A DNA stretch of 64,000 nt from Pseudomonadales bacterium (GTDB taxonomy: Bacteria > Pseudomonadota > Gammaproteobacteria > Pseudomonadales > UBA7239). Shown here one piece after another: positions 8,256-16,891 of this stretch. Where the stretch lies: NCBI GenBank assembly GCA_028280345.1, contig JANQLY010000002.1, positions 296,367 to 360,366 on the forward strand, read 5' to 3'. Each line of letters begins with the position of its first letter. Position 1 is the first letter of the stretch. A program made the translations under genes and the position numbers. The notes under the pieces were generated by a model. The model made no database searches. It was given only the letters and a program-made list of their open reading frames with translations, and was not told the DNA's origin.

Positions 8256-9284
8256 ATGAAAGTGCTTGTAACCGGTGCCACCGGTTTTGTCGGTTCTCAT
8301 ATTGTCAGAACTTTACATGCGCAGGATTTATCATTTCGTTTGCTGGTGCGCAATCAACAGAAGGCGGAACAATTTTTCGGACAGCGTAAGATTCCGGTTA
8401 ATGATGTGGTAATAGGTTCTGTATCTGATCGTGATACTGTGAAACAGGCGCTTGAAGGTTGTGATGCCGTGGTACATGCGGCAGCGATTACACCGATGCA
8501 AGGTGCAAGCGATGCAGAATTGTTTGCTACCAATGTTGATGGTGTAAAAAATGTAGTGGGTTTGGCGTGTCAGGCAGGTATTTCGCAGATCGTGTATGTA
8601 TCGAGTATTACCGCGATTTTTCATACCGATGCGGCGCGAGTTACCGAGAATGCGGCTATTGCACCTTCATCGCACCCCTATGGAAAAAGCAAGGCGCAGG
8701 CCGAAACGTATATTCGTGGTTTGCAGGATCAAGGGCATCCCGTGAAGGTTGTATACCCCGGTGGTATTGTTGGGCCTGATGATCCTGGCATGTCGGCAAC
8801 TCTGATGTCATTACAGTATCGTTTTACCCAGGGTTTCAAGGTAACTTCCGGTGGTACACAACAAATTGATGTGCGTGATCTCGCCGCGATTATTATTGCG
8901 CTGTTACAGCAGGACAATAAACAACCAGGACGTTATCTTACAGTTGGTCATTATCTGCCGTGGCAAGCCTTTGCTGATTTGCTAGAAACTATTTCCGGTT
9001 ATACGCTGGAGCAACAGAAAATCCCTGGCTGGTTTCTGCGCCTTGTCGGCAGGTTTTACGATTTCAAGCGTTTGTTTAAGCCGGTAGCGTTGCCGATTTC
9101 TGCAGAGACCATGCGTTATGCAACGCAGTGGCCCCGGGTTGAAAACTCTGCAGTGCTTGAGGAACTGGGTGTTAGCCTGCGCACACCAGAGCAGACTTTT
9201 TCCGATACGTTGCGCTGGATGGCTGTTGCTGGGCATGTTCCCGCTGAATTATTGCCGCGCTTGTCAGCGCAGTCAGGGGATTGA
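8256..9284 (+). CDS. 3beta-HSD-like NAD(P)-dependent epimerase/dehydrogenase (extended SDR)
   Basis: 342 residues from the ATG at 8256; an upstream in-frame ATG at 8214 would overlap the ferredoxin and destroy the N-terminal Rossmann start. It opens MKVLVTGATGFVGSH (GxxGxxG), has S116/S117 before the active-site Y142-x3-K146 (YGKSK), and a C-terminal part similar in layout to 3beta-hydroxysteroid dehydrogenase/NSDHL proteins (late helix with WFLRLVGRFYDF). Only 8 bp separate it from the ferredoxin. In sterol pathways such SDRs oxidise the 3beta-hydroxyl and decarboxylate at C4. The family is broad, so the sterol role is inferred from neighbours. Confidence 0.85.
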   Translation: MKVLVTGATGFVGSHIVRTLHAQDLSFRLLVRNQQKAEQFFGQRKIPVNDVVIGSVSDRDTVKQALEGCDAVVHAAAITPMQGASDAELFATNVDGVKNVVGLACQAGISQIVYVSSITAIFHTDAARVTENAAIAPSSHPYGKSKAQAETYIRGLQDQGHPVKVVYPGGIVGPDDPGMSATLMSLQYRFTQGFKVTSGGTQQIDVRDLAAIIIALLQQDNKQPGRYLTVGHYLPWQAFADLLETISGYTLEQQKIPGWFLRLVGRFYDFKRLFKPVALPISAETMRYATQWPRVENSAVLEELGVSLRTPEQTFSDTLRWMAVAGHVPAELLPRLSAQSGD

Positions 9285-9295
9285 TCAGGTATTTT

Positions 9296-10138
9296 ATGTC
9301 TGTTATTGATATGCAGATTAAGGATAATCCACCAGTAAACGGTTACTGGTTTTCACGCAATCCGAGTCGTGCCTGGGCAGAAAAATTTTATCTTGCCTAT
9401 ATTCCGTTTTTCTTTGCGCTCAATGGTGCCAAGCAGGCATTTGGCTGGTTGGATGTAGGAACATTCTGGCATGTGGTACAAAACCTCGTATTATTGTTGC
9501 CGTTATTTCTTATGCCGTTATTGATCAGGCGCGAAACTTTTCTGGAAAGACGCTGGTATGAAACCTACTGGTTTAAAGCCTTGCTCTGGATGTTGGTGTT
9601 CAATTTTGTCGCCACCTATTTCCTCAGCGAGTATTTTTTTGATGTGCTGGGTATGGTGTATCACTTTCCTCGTGTGAATCTGTATCTGGATTCAGCATTG
9701 CTGGGAACAGGTCAATTACAGGTTCCATTGGGGATGTATTTTAACGCACCAGCTTTCTTTATTGTTTATCATACACTGGCGATGTTACTCATCAGGCGTT
9801 TAACCACTTTTCCTGTAGCGACTGCACTGCGACCGTTGCTGTTTGTCATAGTCGTGATTGTGGTTGCTTATGCAATGGCTTGGCTTGAAACCCGCCTGAT
9901 CGCCACCGATGCGAATTCCACAGCATTTTATTATCGCGACCTGGAGAAAATGTTAACCTATGGTTCCTGGTTTTACGCCTGCTATTTCTTTGCCAGCTTT
10001 CCGATGTTTTACCGTCTTGAAGAGGGAATTGATGAGAAATGGCCGCTGAGTCGCGTTGTGTTTGAAGCACTCGCAGCGGGTATGATGGCGTTTATACTGG
10101 TAGATATTGCAACCCACTGGCTGGGTGGTTCTCTTTAA
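9296..10138 (+). CDS. Integral membrane homologue of cycloeucalenol cycloisomerase
   Basis: 280 residues with about seven hydrophobic segments. I choose ATG 9296 (CAGG ribosome site) over an upstream TTG at 9281. Several blocks align by eye with plant CPI1, as I remember it: NPSRAWAEKFYLAYIPF, TYWFKALLWMLVFNFVATYF, LSEYFFDVLG.Y.FP, AYAMAWLETRLIA, YACYFFASFPMFYRLEE and W.LSRVVFEALAAGMM. CPI1 opens the 9,19-cyclopropane ring of cycloeucalenol to give obtusifoliol, the substrate of plant CYP51. Placement directly downstream of CYP51, ferredoxin and a 3beta-HSD-like SDR supports a sterol-related role. Residue-level activity is untested. Confidence 0.8.
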   Translation: MSVIDMQIKDNPPVNGYWFSRNPSRAWAEKFYLAYIPFFFALNGAKQAFGWLDVGTFWHVVQNLVLLLPLFLMPLLIRRETFLERRWYETYWFKALLWMLVFNFVATYFLSEYFFDVLGMVYHFPRVNLYLDSALLGTGQLQVPLGMYFNAPAFFIVYHTLAMLLIRRLTTFPVATALRPLLFVIVVIVVAYAMAWLETRLIATDANSTAFYYRDLEKMLTYGSWFYACYFFASFPMFYRLEEGIDEKWPLSRVVFEALAAGMMAFILVDIATHWLGGSL

Positions 10139-10169
10139 ACGGTTAAGCGGTCGTTAACGGTCGGGATTT

Positions 10170-11993
10170 ATGAGTAAAACAGTGACGGTGCAGCAGCTCG
10201 CGGATTTTGTGCAGAGTTTTTTGCCACCGGATACAGCAAACGATATCTTTGTTGAAGCCTATACGGTTAAAAATCTGGCGTTTAATCCTGAGGCGCTGGT
10301 GACCGAGCAGGATCGCGAAGTGGCGGAGCAGATTATTCGTGATTCGGTTGGTGTTGTGGATCGTGATTCAGTTGGTAACCTGGTCAGTGCGTTTATTGAG
10401 CAGGGTAGCCTGCATATCCAGGATGTATTGCGCATTATTGAAGGTGCGCGAGTGTTCTTCGAGTTTATGCAGGAACTGGTGCAGTCCTCAATTGAGCATA
10501 TCTCCCAGGGCATCAGTGTGGTTGATCAGAAAATGCGCATGGTGGCCTGGAACAAACGTTACCTGGAGTTTTTTGAGTACCCGGAAGACTATGTGCGCAT
10601 CGGTCGCCCGGTGGCGGATTTGATTCGTTTTAATTTGGAGCGCATTGGTTGTGCACCGGAAGAACTCGATGCAGAGGTGGAAAAGCGCGTTAGATATTTG
10701 CAGGAAGGGCAGCCTCATAACTTTGAACGCTATCGTCCGGAGGGGCGTGTGCTTGAGGTCAGCGGTAACCCGATGCCCGGTGGCGGCTTTGTTACAAGTT
10801 ACACTGATATCACTTCGCATAAGGAACTGGAAAGTGAATTGCGCGAAGCGAATGAAACTCTGGAGCAGCGTGTTCAGGAGCGTACTCGCGCGCTTGAAGA
10901 AGCAAACTTCAGTAAAAGCCGCTTTCTCGCTGCAACGAGTCACGATTTGATGCAGCCACTCAATGCCGCAGGGCTGTTTGCCTCGGCACTGGATCAGAAA
11001 GTTACTGATCCGGAACTAAAGGGGTTAACCGCCAACATCACGTCATCATTGCAGGCAGCTGATGACTTGCTTAATAGCTTGTTGGAAGTTTCGCGCATTG
11101 ATTCCGGTGCAATTAAACCGAAGCGACAGCATTTTCGCATTGAAGATTTGATTTCGACGCTGGACATGGAATTTACGGCGCTTGCGGAGAACAAGGGCAT
11201 AGCCTTTCACAAGGTGGACAGCACCCAGGTGGTTTACAGTGACAAGCAACTGCTGCGGCGTATCTTGCAAAACTTTTTATCGAATGCGATTCGTTATACC
11301 GATGGTGGCAGGGTTTTGCTCGGCTGCCGTATTCGAGAGGGTGTGTGTCGGATTGAAGTCTGGGATACCGGTATTGGCATTCCGGATAATAAACGCACTG
11401 AGATTTTTTACGAGTTCCGCCGCATCAAAAGCCAGAAGCTGGAAGCGGAGGAAGGGCTGGGACTTGGCTTGGCCATTGCGGATCGACTGTCTCGCTTGCT
11501 CGGTCACCATATTCGTTTGCGTTCCTGGCCAGGTAAGGGATCGGTGTTTTCTGTAGATGTGCCACTGTCAGAAGAAAAAATAGCAACGGAGCCCCAGCAA
11601 CCCCGTTCGACGGTATTTGATGGTGAGCTATCCGGGCGTCGTTTCCTGTGTGTGGATAATGACCCCACTGTACTTGAAGCGATGCGTGTACTGCTTGAGG
11701 GTTGGGGGTGTGATGTGATGGTGGCACCGGATTATAACGGGGCGGATAGGCAGATCAGTTCAGGCGATTTGCCCGAAGTGGTGATCGCTGATTATCAGTT
11801 GGATGAAGGTGAGACCGGAGTTGCGTTGTTAAACCGGTTACAGGAAAAATATACGTCATTGCCCGGTGTGATTGTAACAGCGAACAACACTGAAGATGTG
11901 AGACGTGAAGCAGAGCGTTCAGGTTATCTGTTTCTTGCCAAGCCGGTGCGGCCTGCGTCGTTGCGTGCTGTGATCTCCAGCTTGCTGAGCTAG
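10170..11993 (+). CDS. PAS hybrid sensor histidine kinase (NahK-like)
   Basis: 607 residues, no membrane segment. Order: N-terminal helical region (1-100), a PAS domain of the PAS_7 type (about 105-220), a coiled coil (ESELREANETLEQRVQERTRALEE, 221-244), DHp with H258 (ATSHDLMQPLN), HATPase (N-box NFLSNAIRY; G-boxes DTGIGIP and GLGLGLAIA), and a C-terminal receiver (about 490-607; VDNDP, VIADYQL). The overall plan matches cytoplasmic NahK/ErcS'-like kinases. It begins 31 bp after the cycloisomerase gene and may be cotranscribed. Its stop overlaps the convergent LuxR-type regulator gene by 4 bp; that regulator is the likely partner. Confidence 0.88.
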   Translation: MSKTVTVQQLADFVQSFLPPDTANDIFVEAYTVKNLAFNPEALVTEQDREVAEQIIRDSVGVVDRDSVGNLVSAFIEQGSLHIQDVLRIIEGARVFFEFMQELVQSSIEHISQGISVVDQKMRMVAWNKRYLEFFEYPEDYVRIGRPVADLIRFNLERIGCAPEELDAEVEKRVRYLQEGQPHNFERYRPEGRVLEVSGNPMPGGGFVTSYTDITSHKELESELREANETLEQRVQERTRALEEANFSKSRFLAATSHDLMQPLNAAGLFASALDQKVTDPELKGLTANITSSLQAADDLLNSLLEVSRIDSGAIKPKRQHFRIEDLISTLDMEFTALAENKGIAFHKVDSTQVVYSDKQLLRRILQNFLSNAIRYTDGGRVLLGCRIREGVCRIEVWDTGIGIPDNKRTEIFYEFRRIKSQKLEAEEGLGLGLAIADRLSRLLGHHIRLRSWPGKGSVFSVDVPLSEEKIATEPQQPRSTVFDGELSGRRFLCVDNDPTVLEAMRVLLEGWGCDVMVAPDYNGADRQISSGDLPEVVIADYQLDEGETGVALLNRLQEKYTSLPGVIVTANNTEDVRREAERSGYLFLAKPVRPASLRAVISSLLS

Positions 11994-12652
11994 GCCTCTA
12001 TATCCGGAGTTTCAACATTGAGATAGTTTGCCGCAAGTACTGCCTGGGTGCGATTGCGTACGCCGAGCTTTCTGAAAATTGCTGTCATATGAGTTCTCAC
12101 CGTCGCTTCGGAAACCTCGATTTCAGCGGCGATCTGTTTGTTAAGCAAGCCTTTGGTGAGCATCATGAATACCCGTAACTGTTGGGGGGTCAGGGTTTTC
12201 ACCTTGCTCGCAAACTCTTTTTCTTCCGAGCTTACTTCAGCATTCTCACTGGGTTCAGGCAACCAGATATTGCCGTTGAGTACGCTCTGAATTGCATCGT
12301 TAATCGTTGGCAGGTCGGCAGATTTGGGGATAAAGCCGCTCGCGCCGTAATCAATAGCCCGTTTCATGATCTGTGCATCTTCGCTGGCAGAAACAACTGC
12401 CACGGGGATATCCGGGTATTCACGACGCACGAGCACGAGGCCTGAGAAGCCGTTGGCTCCAGGCATATGCAGATCAAGCAGGATCAGATCAGTATCCCGG
12501 TTGTCTTCTACGGATGATTCCAGAGTGCTGATACTGTCACACTCAATGATGGCGGCGCCTTTGTGGCCGTGCTGGATGGACTGCAGGAGAGCAGAACGAA
12601 ACAACGGGTGATCATCGGCAATAATAAATTTACTGGCGGTCACAAAAATCAT
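11990..12652 (-). CDS. NarL/LuxR-family response regulator
   Basis: 220 residues. Receiver domain with D13-D14 (IADDHP), phospho-acceptor D60 (LILLDLHMPG), Ser88 where Thr is commoner, and K110 (GFIPKS). The C-terminal LuxR HTH (about 153-215) reads LTPQQLRVFMMLTKGLLNKQIAAEI...TVRTHMTAIFRKLGVRNRTQAV. It is transcribed toward the hybrid kinase gene with a 4-bp overlap of the two 3' ends, an arrangement common for NahK-like kinases and their orphan LuxR partners. It may be the regulator of the sterol-like operon or of the DUF1302 gene beyond its own promoter; targets are unknown. Confidence 0.88.
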   Translation of the reverse strand: MIFVTASKFIIADDHPLFRSALLQSIQHGHKGAAIIECDSISTLESSVEDNRDTDLILLDLHMPGANGFSGLVLVRREYPDIPVAVVSASEDAQIMKRAIDYGASGFIPKSADLPTINDAIQSVLNGNIWLPEPSENAEVSSEEKEFASKVKTLTPQQLRVFMMLTKGLLNKQIAAEIEVSEATVRTHMTAIFRKLGVRNRTQAVLAANYLNVETPDIEA

Positions 12653-13214
12653 CTCAATATTTCCGGGGTCTCTATCTTATTGGGGTTTGGGAACTGATGC
12701 TACAAAAGAATATTTTCCGGGCATCCGGGTCTGGTGGGCCTCAACTGCCGGTTTTTGTACTTTGATGAGATTTTGCTAATAACCATTATAATAAAGAGGT
12801 TTATAAGTATAAAAACCAGCATTATCAAGGGTTTAGCTGTGTTGTGCTGCTAGATATATGTCGTAAAGCGGTTTGTCGTAGAATATGTAGAATCCGCTGG
12901 TACAAGCGGGCTTAAGATTTATAGTGTTACCTTAAGATAGGTTTGTAACTTACTAAAGAATAACAAATTATTCGGGAGTCCTATTGCAATTGCCGGATAA
13001 TTCTGTTGGAATTGCCCATCATGCCAGCTGTATCGGGAAAAATAGCAGGCCAAAATGAGTTTAGTTTAAAGACTGCCAGCCGGCGGGTATGGTGGCTTTA
13101 TGCTTACTCCGGTTTTACCAGAAAGAAGGGGGCAGGCATTTGAGATGTTTTGCCGGGTACCGGAAAAGGCGACAACAAAGAAAGTAGTAGAGTTGAGAGA
13201 TTTAGGGTGGACAT
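12653..13214. other. Long intergenic region upstream of the DUF1302 gene
   Basis: No credible gene in 562 bp. An AT-rich stretch holds TATAAT at 12787-12792 with TTGATG 19 bp upstream (12762-12767), a possible sigma-70 promoter with a long spacer reading rightward. If used, the DUF1302 mRNA would have a leader of about 415 nt. GGGTGG shortly before the ATG at 13215 may be the ribosome site. I see no recognised riboswitch. Confidence 0.35.
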
Positions 13215-15326
13215 ATGATAAAAACACGCTGCAACAAGGCTGATAAATACTTTAAAAAGAGAGTCAGGCAAACGGCGATATTTGTAGGCGCTTTTGCTAT
13301 CAGCAGCAGCGCACTCGCATTGCGCTTTGAACCTAGTGATGATGTCTCGATCGACGTGGATACCACGCTTGCCTATGGTGCAATGTGGCGTGTATCGGAT
13401 CGTAATGGCGATCGTCTTAGTCCATCCAAGCCCATCGATCAGTGGTTGGCGCCGCCGAATACCATTGATGATCCAGCCTATATCGAGTCCGTGTTGAAGT
13501 GGAACTCCGATGACGGTAACCGTAACTTTGATAAAGGGGATATGGTTTCGAGTCGTTTTGCCGCCACCACAGACTTTGATATCAGTTACAAAAATGTCGG
13601 TGTGTTCTTCCGTACCCAGATTTTCTACGACAGTGTTTACTATGAGGAAAACGACTGGAGTGGTACCGGTTGGGATGACTGGCAGAATTATATCGGCCCG
13701 GAATCTATCAATAACGTTTACGCGACCCAGCAAATCGATAATCCGAACCATTTTAGTCCGGGGGTTCGCGATGTTCACGGTTCCGACGCCCGTTTCCTCG
13801 ATGCCTACGTTTACGGGACCTTCGAAATCGGTGATCGCCTGCTCGACCTGCGTATTGGTCGCCAGGTAATCAGCTGGGGTGAAAGTTTGATGCGCCAGGG
13901 GGGTATCTCCTTCGCGCAAAACCGCATTGACGCCTCTGCGGCAACTTCGCCTGGTGTGGAATTGAAAGAGATCTTCCTGCCCACCGGTTCTGTTTACGGC
14001 CAGATTGACCTGACTGACTCACTGACTATGGAAGCTTACTGGCAGTATGAGCATATTGAGTCTCAACTGCTTGAGCCGGGTTCCTACTGGGCGGCACAGG
14101 ATTTTATCGGTAACAGTGGCCAGGTTTTCCTGACCAATGCCGAGATTGGCCCGAACTGTATGTACGGTTTTGATACCTACTATGGTGTATCCAATGATGT
14201 TGCCTGTTTTGTGCCACTCACAGGTACTGATGCCAACAAATTGATTGGTAAGGAACACACCACCAGTATCAACGGTATGGTGCGTGTTGAAGACAAGCGT
14301 CCGGAAGATGAAGGTGATCAGTGGGGTGTGGCTTTCCGCTACCTGCTTGAGAACGGTTCAGAATTCGGTGTATATGGTTTGCGTTATCACGACCGTTATC
14401 CGAGTGTCTGGTCAGCTAACAATGGCGGCATCCTGTCTACGGTTGATGATGATGTTTCCGGAGCGTTGGGTGTAAGTACAACCGATGCGCCTGGCTTTAA
14501 CGTACAGAAATACACCATTGAATATGAAGAGGCGATACGTCTCTATGGCTTGACCCTTAACACGGTAATTGCCGATGTACAGATGGGCTTCGAGATTGCG
14601 TATCGCCCGAACCAGCCAGTGGTACCGGGCTGTTCACTGGATCAGTTGAATAGTGGTTCGGTCTCCCAGGATCCTTCGCTATTTGACCCGGATCCGTTTG
14701 GCTCTCCTTCCGGTTTCAACCCGAATACATTCCGTATGCGTGAAACGTTTACTTCTGACTGTAAAGACCCGTCAGCCAACTATCAGGCAGCGAAAAAAGG
14801 TATCGACGTATTCTTTGCCGATCCGACTGATGCAACTTCCGAGGTGCTCTACACCTGGAAAGGTTCTTCCGACAAGCTATTTGCCTGGCCGACCCGCGCC
14901 GAAGTATTCACCTATAACATCGGTGTGACCATGGTGGTTCCGCCGACTCCGTTCTGGGATACCGGTATCTTCGTTAGTGAATTCGGTGGTTTCTATGTCG
15001 GTGGCTTTGAGGATGAAGATCTGCGTGTGACGGACATCGGTGGTTTCACCAAGCAGGGTTACGGTATTTCCGCTATCTTCCTGCCAGAATACAAAAACGT
15101 TATGCAGGGTGTTGACCTCACGGTACCAATCTTCTTCGATTACACCATTGATGGTAGCTTCTCCTACTTCAACTACAATGAGCATGCGCTGTGGTGGTCA
15201 ATTGGTTTGAATGCGATTTACCTCGATAGCACCACGATCGGTTTGAACTACAACTCTTTCCATGGCTCGCGACATATGTGGCGTGACCGCGATAATATCT
15301 CGTTCAATATCAAATACACCTTCTGA
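13215..15326 (+). CDS. DUF1302 family outer-membrane protein
   Basis: 703 residues. A long cationic n-region (KTRCNKADKYFKKRVRQ) precedes a hydrophobic core and a signal cleavage site near ALA-LRF (about residue 37). The body is beta-strand rich with many Trp/Tyr/Gly, and it ends in Phe (NIKYTF), as barrel proteins do. Typical family landmarks include LDLRIGRQVISWGES and FLPTGSVYGQIDLTDSLTMEAYWQYE. DUF1302 proteins occur beside DUF1329 proteins and genes for hydrophobic substrates such as alcohols, alkanes and steroids, and are thought to act in their uptake; no DUF1329 gene is in this window. A strong terminator follows. Confidence 0.88.
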   Translation: MIKTRCNKADKYFKKRVRQTAIFVGAFAISSSALALRFEPSDDVSIDVDTTLAYGAMWRVSDRNGDRLSPSKPIDQWLAPPNTIDDPAYIESVLKWNSDDGNRNFDKGDMVSSRFAATTDFDISYKNVGVFFRTQIFYDSVYYEENDWSGTGWDDWQNYIGPESINNVYATQQIDNPNHFSPGVRDVHGSDARFLDAYVYGTFEIGDRLLDLRIGRQVISWGESLMRQGGISFAQNRIDASAATSPGVELKEIFLPTGSVYGQIDLTDSLTMEAYWQYEHIESQLLEPGSYWAAQDFIGNSGQVFLTNAEIGPNCMYGFDTYYGVSNDVACFVPLTGTDANKLIGKEHTTSINGMVRVEDKRPEDEGDQWGVAFRYLLENGSEFGVYGLRYHDRYPSVWSANNGGILSTVDDDVSGALGVSTTDAPGFNVQKYTIEYEEAIRLYGLTLNTVIADVQMGFEIAYRPNQPVVPGCSLDQLNSGSVSQDPSLFDPDPFGSPSGFNPNTFRMRETFTSDCKDPSANYQAAKKGIDVFFADPTDATSEVLYTWKGSSDKLFAWPTRAEVFTYNIGVTMVVPPTPFWDTGIFVSEFGGFYVGGFEDEDLRVTDIGGFTKQGYGISAIFLPEYKNVMQGVDLTVPIFFDYTIDGSFSYFNYNEHALWWSIGLNAIYLDSTTIGLNYNSFHGSRHMWRDRDNISFNIKYTF

Positions 15327-15348
15327 TCCGATCATCGTATTTACATCA

Positions 15349-15379
15349 GCTAAAAGGGAGCGTTATGCTCCCTTTTTTA
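15349..15379 (+). terminator. Rho-independent terminator of the DUF1302 gene
   Basis: AAAAGGGAGC (15352-15361), loop GTTAT, GCTCCCTTTT (15367-15376), then T-run. Perfect 10-bp arms. Confidence 0.88.
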
Positions 15380-15407
15380 TTGCCGGGAATCAGCGTAGGG
15401 GTTTGTC

Positions 15408-16841
15408 ATGTCGAATGGCCCAACAGAGCTTGAAAATCTTTTAGCGCGGCAGCGCAGGGCGTTTCAAAAGGAAGGCATTCCTGCCTTGGCGGTGCGCAAG
15501 AGCCGTATTGAGCGGGCCCATGCTTTGCTGTCAGATAATAAGAATCAGTTGTGTGAGGCCGTGAGTATGGATTTCGGTCACCGCTCGCGTCACCAGACCC
15601 TGATGGCAGATATTGGTGGGGCAATAGAGTCACTCAAATATGCCAATAAACATGTCAAGCAGTGGATGAATGATGAAGCGCGCAGTGTCCAGCCGCCCTT
15701 GAATCTGTTTGGTGCAAAAGCGCGTATCAAATACCAGCCCAAGGGGATTGTAGGTGCGATTGCCACATGGAATTTCCCGGTTTGGGTGCCGTTTAGTCCG
15801 CTTGGTGGAATTTTTGCAGCGGGCAATCGCTGCATGATTAAGCTCTCTGAATTTACACCGCAGACATCCGGGTTGCTTGAATCTTTAATAGCGCAGTATT
15901 TTGATGAAGAGGAGCTGGTGGCTGTTAACGGTGGTGTTGAGGTTGCAGAAGCTTTCTCCAGTCTCGCATTTGATCATTTGATTTTTACCGGAGCAACCCA
16001 TGTGGGGCGACGGGTGATGGAGTCGGCGGCGCGCAATCTAGTGCCGGTAACCCTGGAGCTTGGTGGCAAGTCGCCGGTTATTGTTGGTAAGTCCGCGGAT
16101 TTGAAAAAGACCGCTGCTGCGGTGGCATTTGGCAAGTCTCTTAACGTGGGTCAAGTGTGTCTGTCGCCGGATTATCTGTTTGTGCGCAAGGATTCCCTCA
16201 ATGAATTTATTGCGGAGTATGAGCGCAGCTTTCAGGCGATGTATCCGACCATGCTGGAGAATGATGATTATAGCTCGGTAATTAATCGGCGCCACTTTGA
16301 GCGTTTACAAAGCTACATCGACGAAGCGCGGGAAAGGGAATGTGAAATATGGGAGATCAATCCGGCACGAGAAAATTTCTACGCGCAGCAAGAAACCTGC
16401 AAAATGCCACCGATGCTGTTTATCGATCCGCCGGATGATTTGAAAATTATGCAGGAAGAAATTTTTGGGCCGTTATTGCCGATCAAAAGCTATGGACATA
16501 TTGAAGATGTATTTGACTATATTAACGATAGGCCACGACCACTGGCGTTGTACTACTTTGGCAAGGACAAGGCTGAGCAGGAGCAAGTGCTCAATAAGAC
16601 GATATCCGGTGGGGTAACGATTAACGATGTCATCCAGCATGTGGGCTGTGAAGACTTGCCCTTCGGTGGTGTGGGCGACAGCGGTATGGGGCAATATCAC
16701 GGCTTTGAGGGCTTTAAAACGTTTAGCCATGCCCGTTCGATATATCGGCAGAGCAAGGTGAATCTGATGGCGCTGGCCGGGCTGATACCGCCCTACACGG
16801 ACAAGGCGAGTAAGCTGCTGGACAATATGACACGCAAATAA
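15408..16841 (+). CDS. calB: Coniferyl-aldehyde-dehydrogenase-type ALDH
   Basis: 477 residues, full length for an ALDH. The NAD-binding motifs are WNFPVWV and FTGATHVGR; the catalytic base is E217 (LELGGKSP) and the nucleophile is C251 (GQVCLSPDY). The C-terminal oligomerisation part includes LPFGGVGDSGMGQYHG. The combination GQVCLSPDY and the short C-terminus is typical of the coniferyl aldehyde dehydrogenase (CalB) group, which oxidises aromatic and long-chain aldehydes to acids. The gene is alone after a terminator. The true substrate is unknown; it may finish oxidation of alcohols taken up by the neighbouring DUF1302 protein. Confidence 0.88.
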   Translation: MSNGPTELENLLARQRRAFQKEGIPALAVRKSRIERAHALLSDNKNQLCEAVSMDFGHRSRHQTLMADIGGAIESLKYANKHVKQWMNDEARSVQPPLNLFGAKARIKYQPKGIVGAIATWNFPVWVPFSPLGGIFAAGNRCMIKLSEFTPQTSGLLESLIAQYFDEEELVAVNGGVEVAEAFSSLAFDHLIFTGATHVGRRVMESAARNLVPVTLELGGKSPVIVGKSADLKKTAAAVAFGKSLNVGQVCLSPDYLFVRKDSLNEFIAEYERSFQAMYPTMLENDDYSSVINRRHFERLQSYIDEARERECEIWEINPARENFYAQQETCKMPPMLFIDPPDDLKIMQEEIFGPLLPIKSYGHIEDVFDYINDRPRPLALYYFGKDKAEQEQVLNKTISGGVTINDVIQHVGCEDLPFGGVGDSGMGQYHGFEGFKTFSHARSIYRQSKVNLMALAGLIPPYTDKASKLLDNMTRK

Positions 16842-16891
16842 CGACTGTTATTTAAGGGAGGTGCCGGGGGGCGACGTTGCAGGGTAATGGA

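Noticed and set aside
6122..10138. Complete de novo sterol biosynthesis cluster
   Set aside because: No oxidosqualene cyclase, squalene monooxygenase or C4 methyl oxidase is present in the window, so only part of such a pathway can be claimed.
12653..13214. Riboswitch upstream of the DUF1302 gene
   Set aside because: I looked for known conserved cores and saw none; only a weak promoter candidate is supported.
13104..13919. 271-residue frame on the minus strand opposite the DUF1302 gene
   Set aside because: It lies opposite a well-supported family gene, has no ribosome site, and its composition is that of an antisense shadow.
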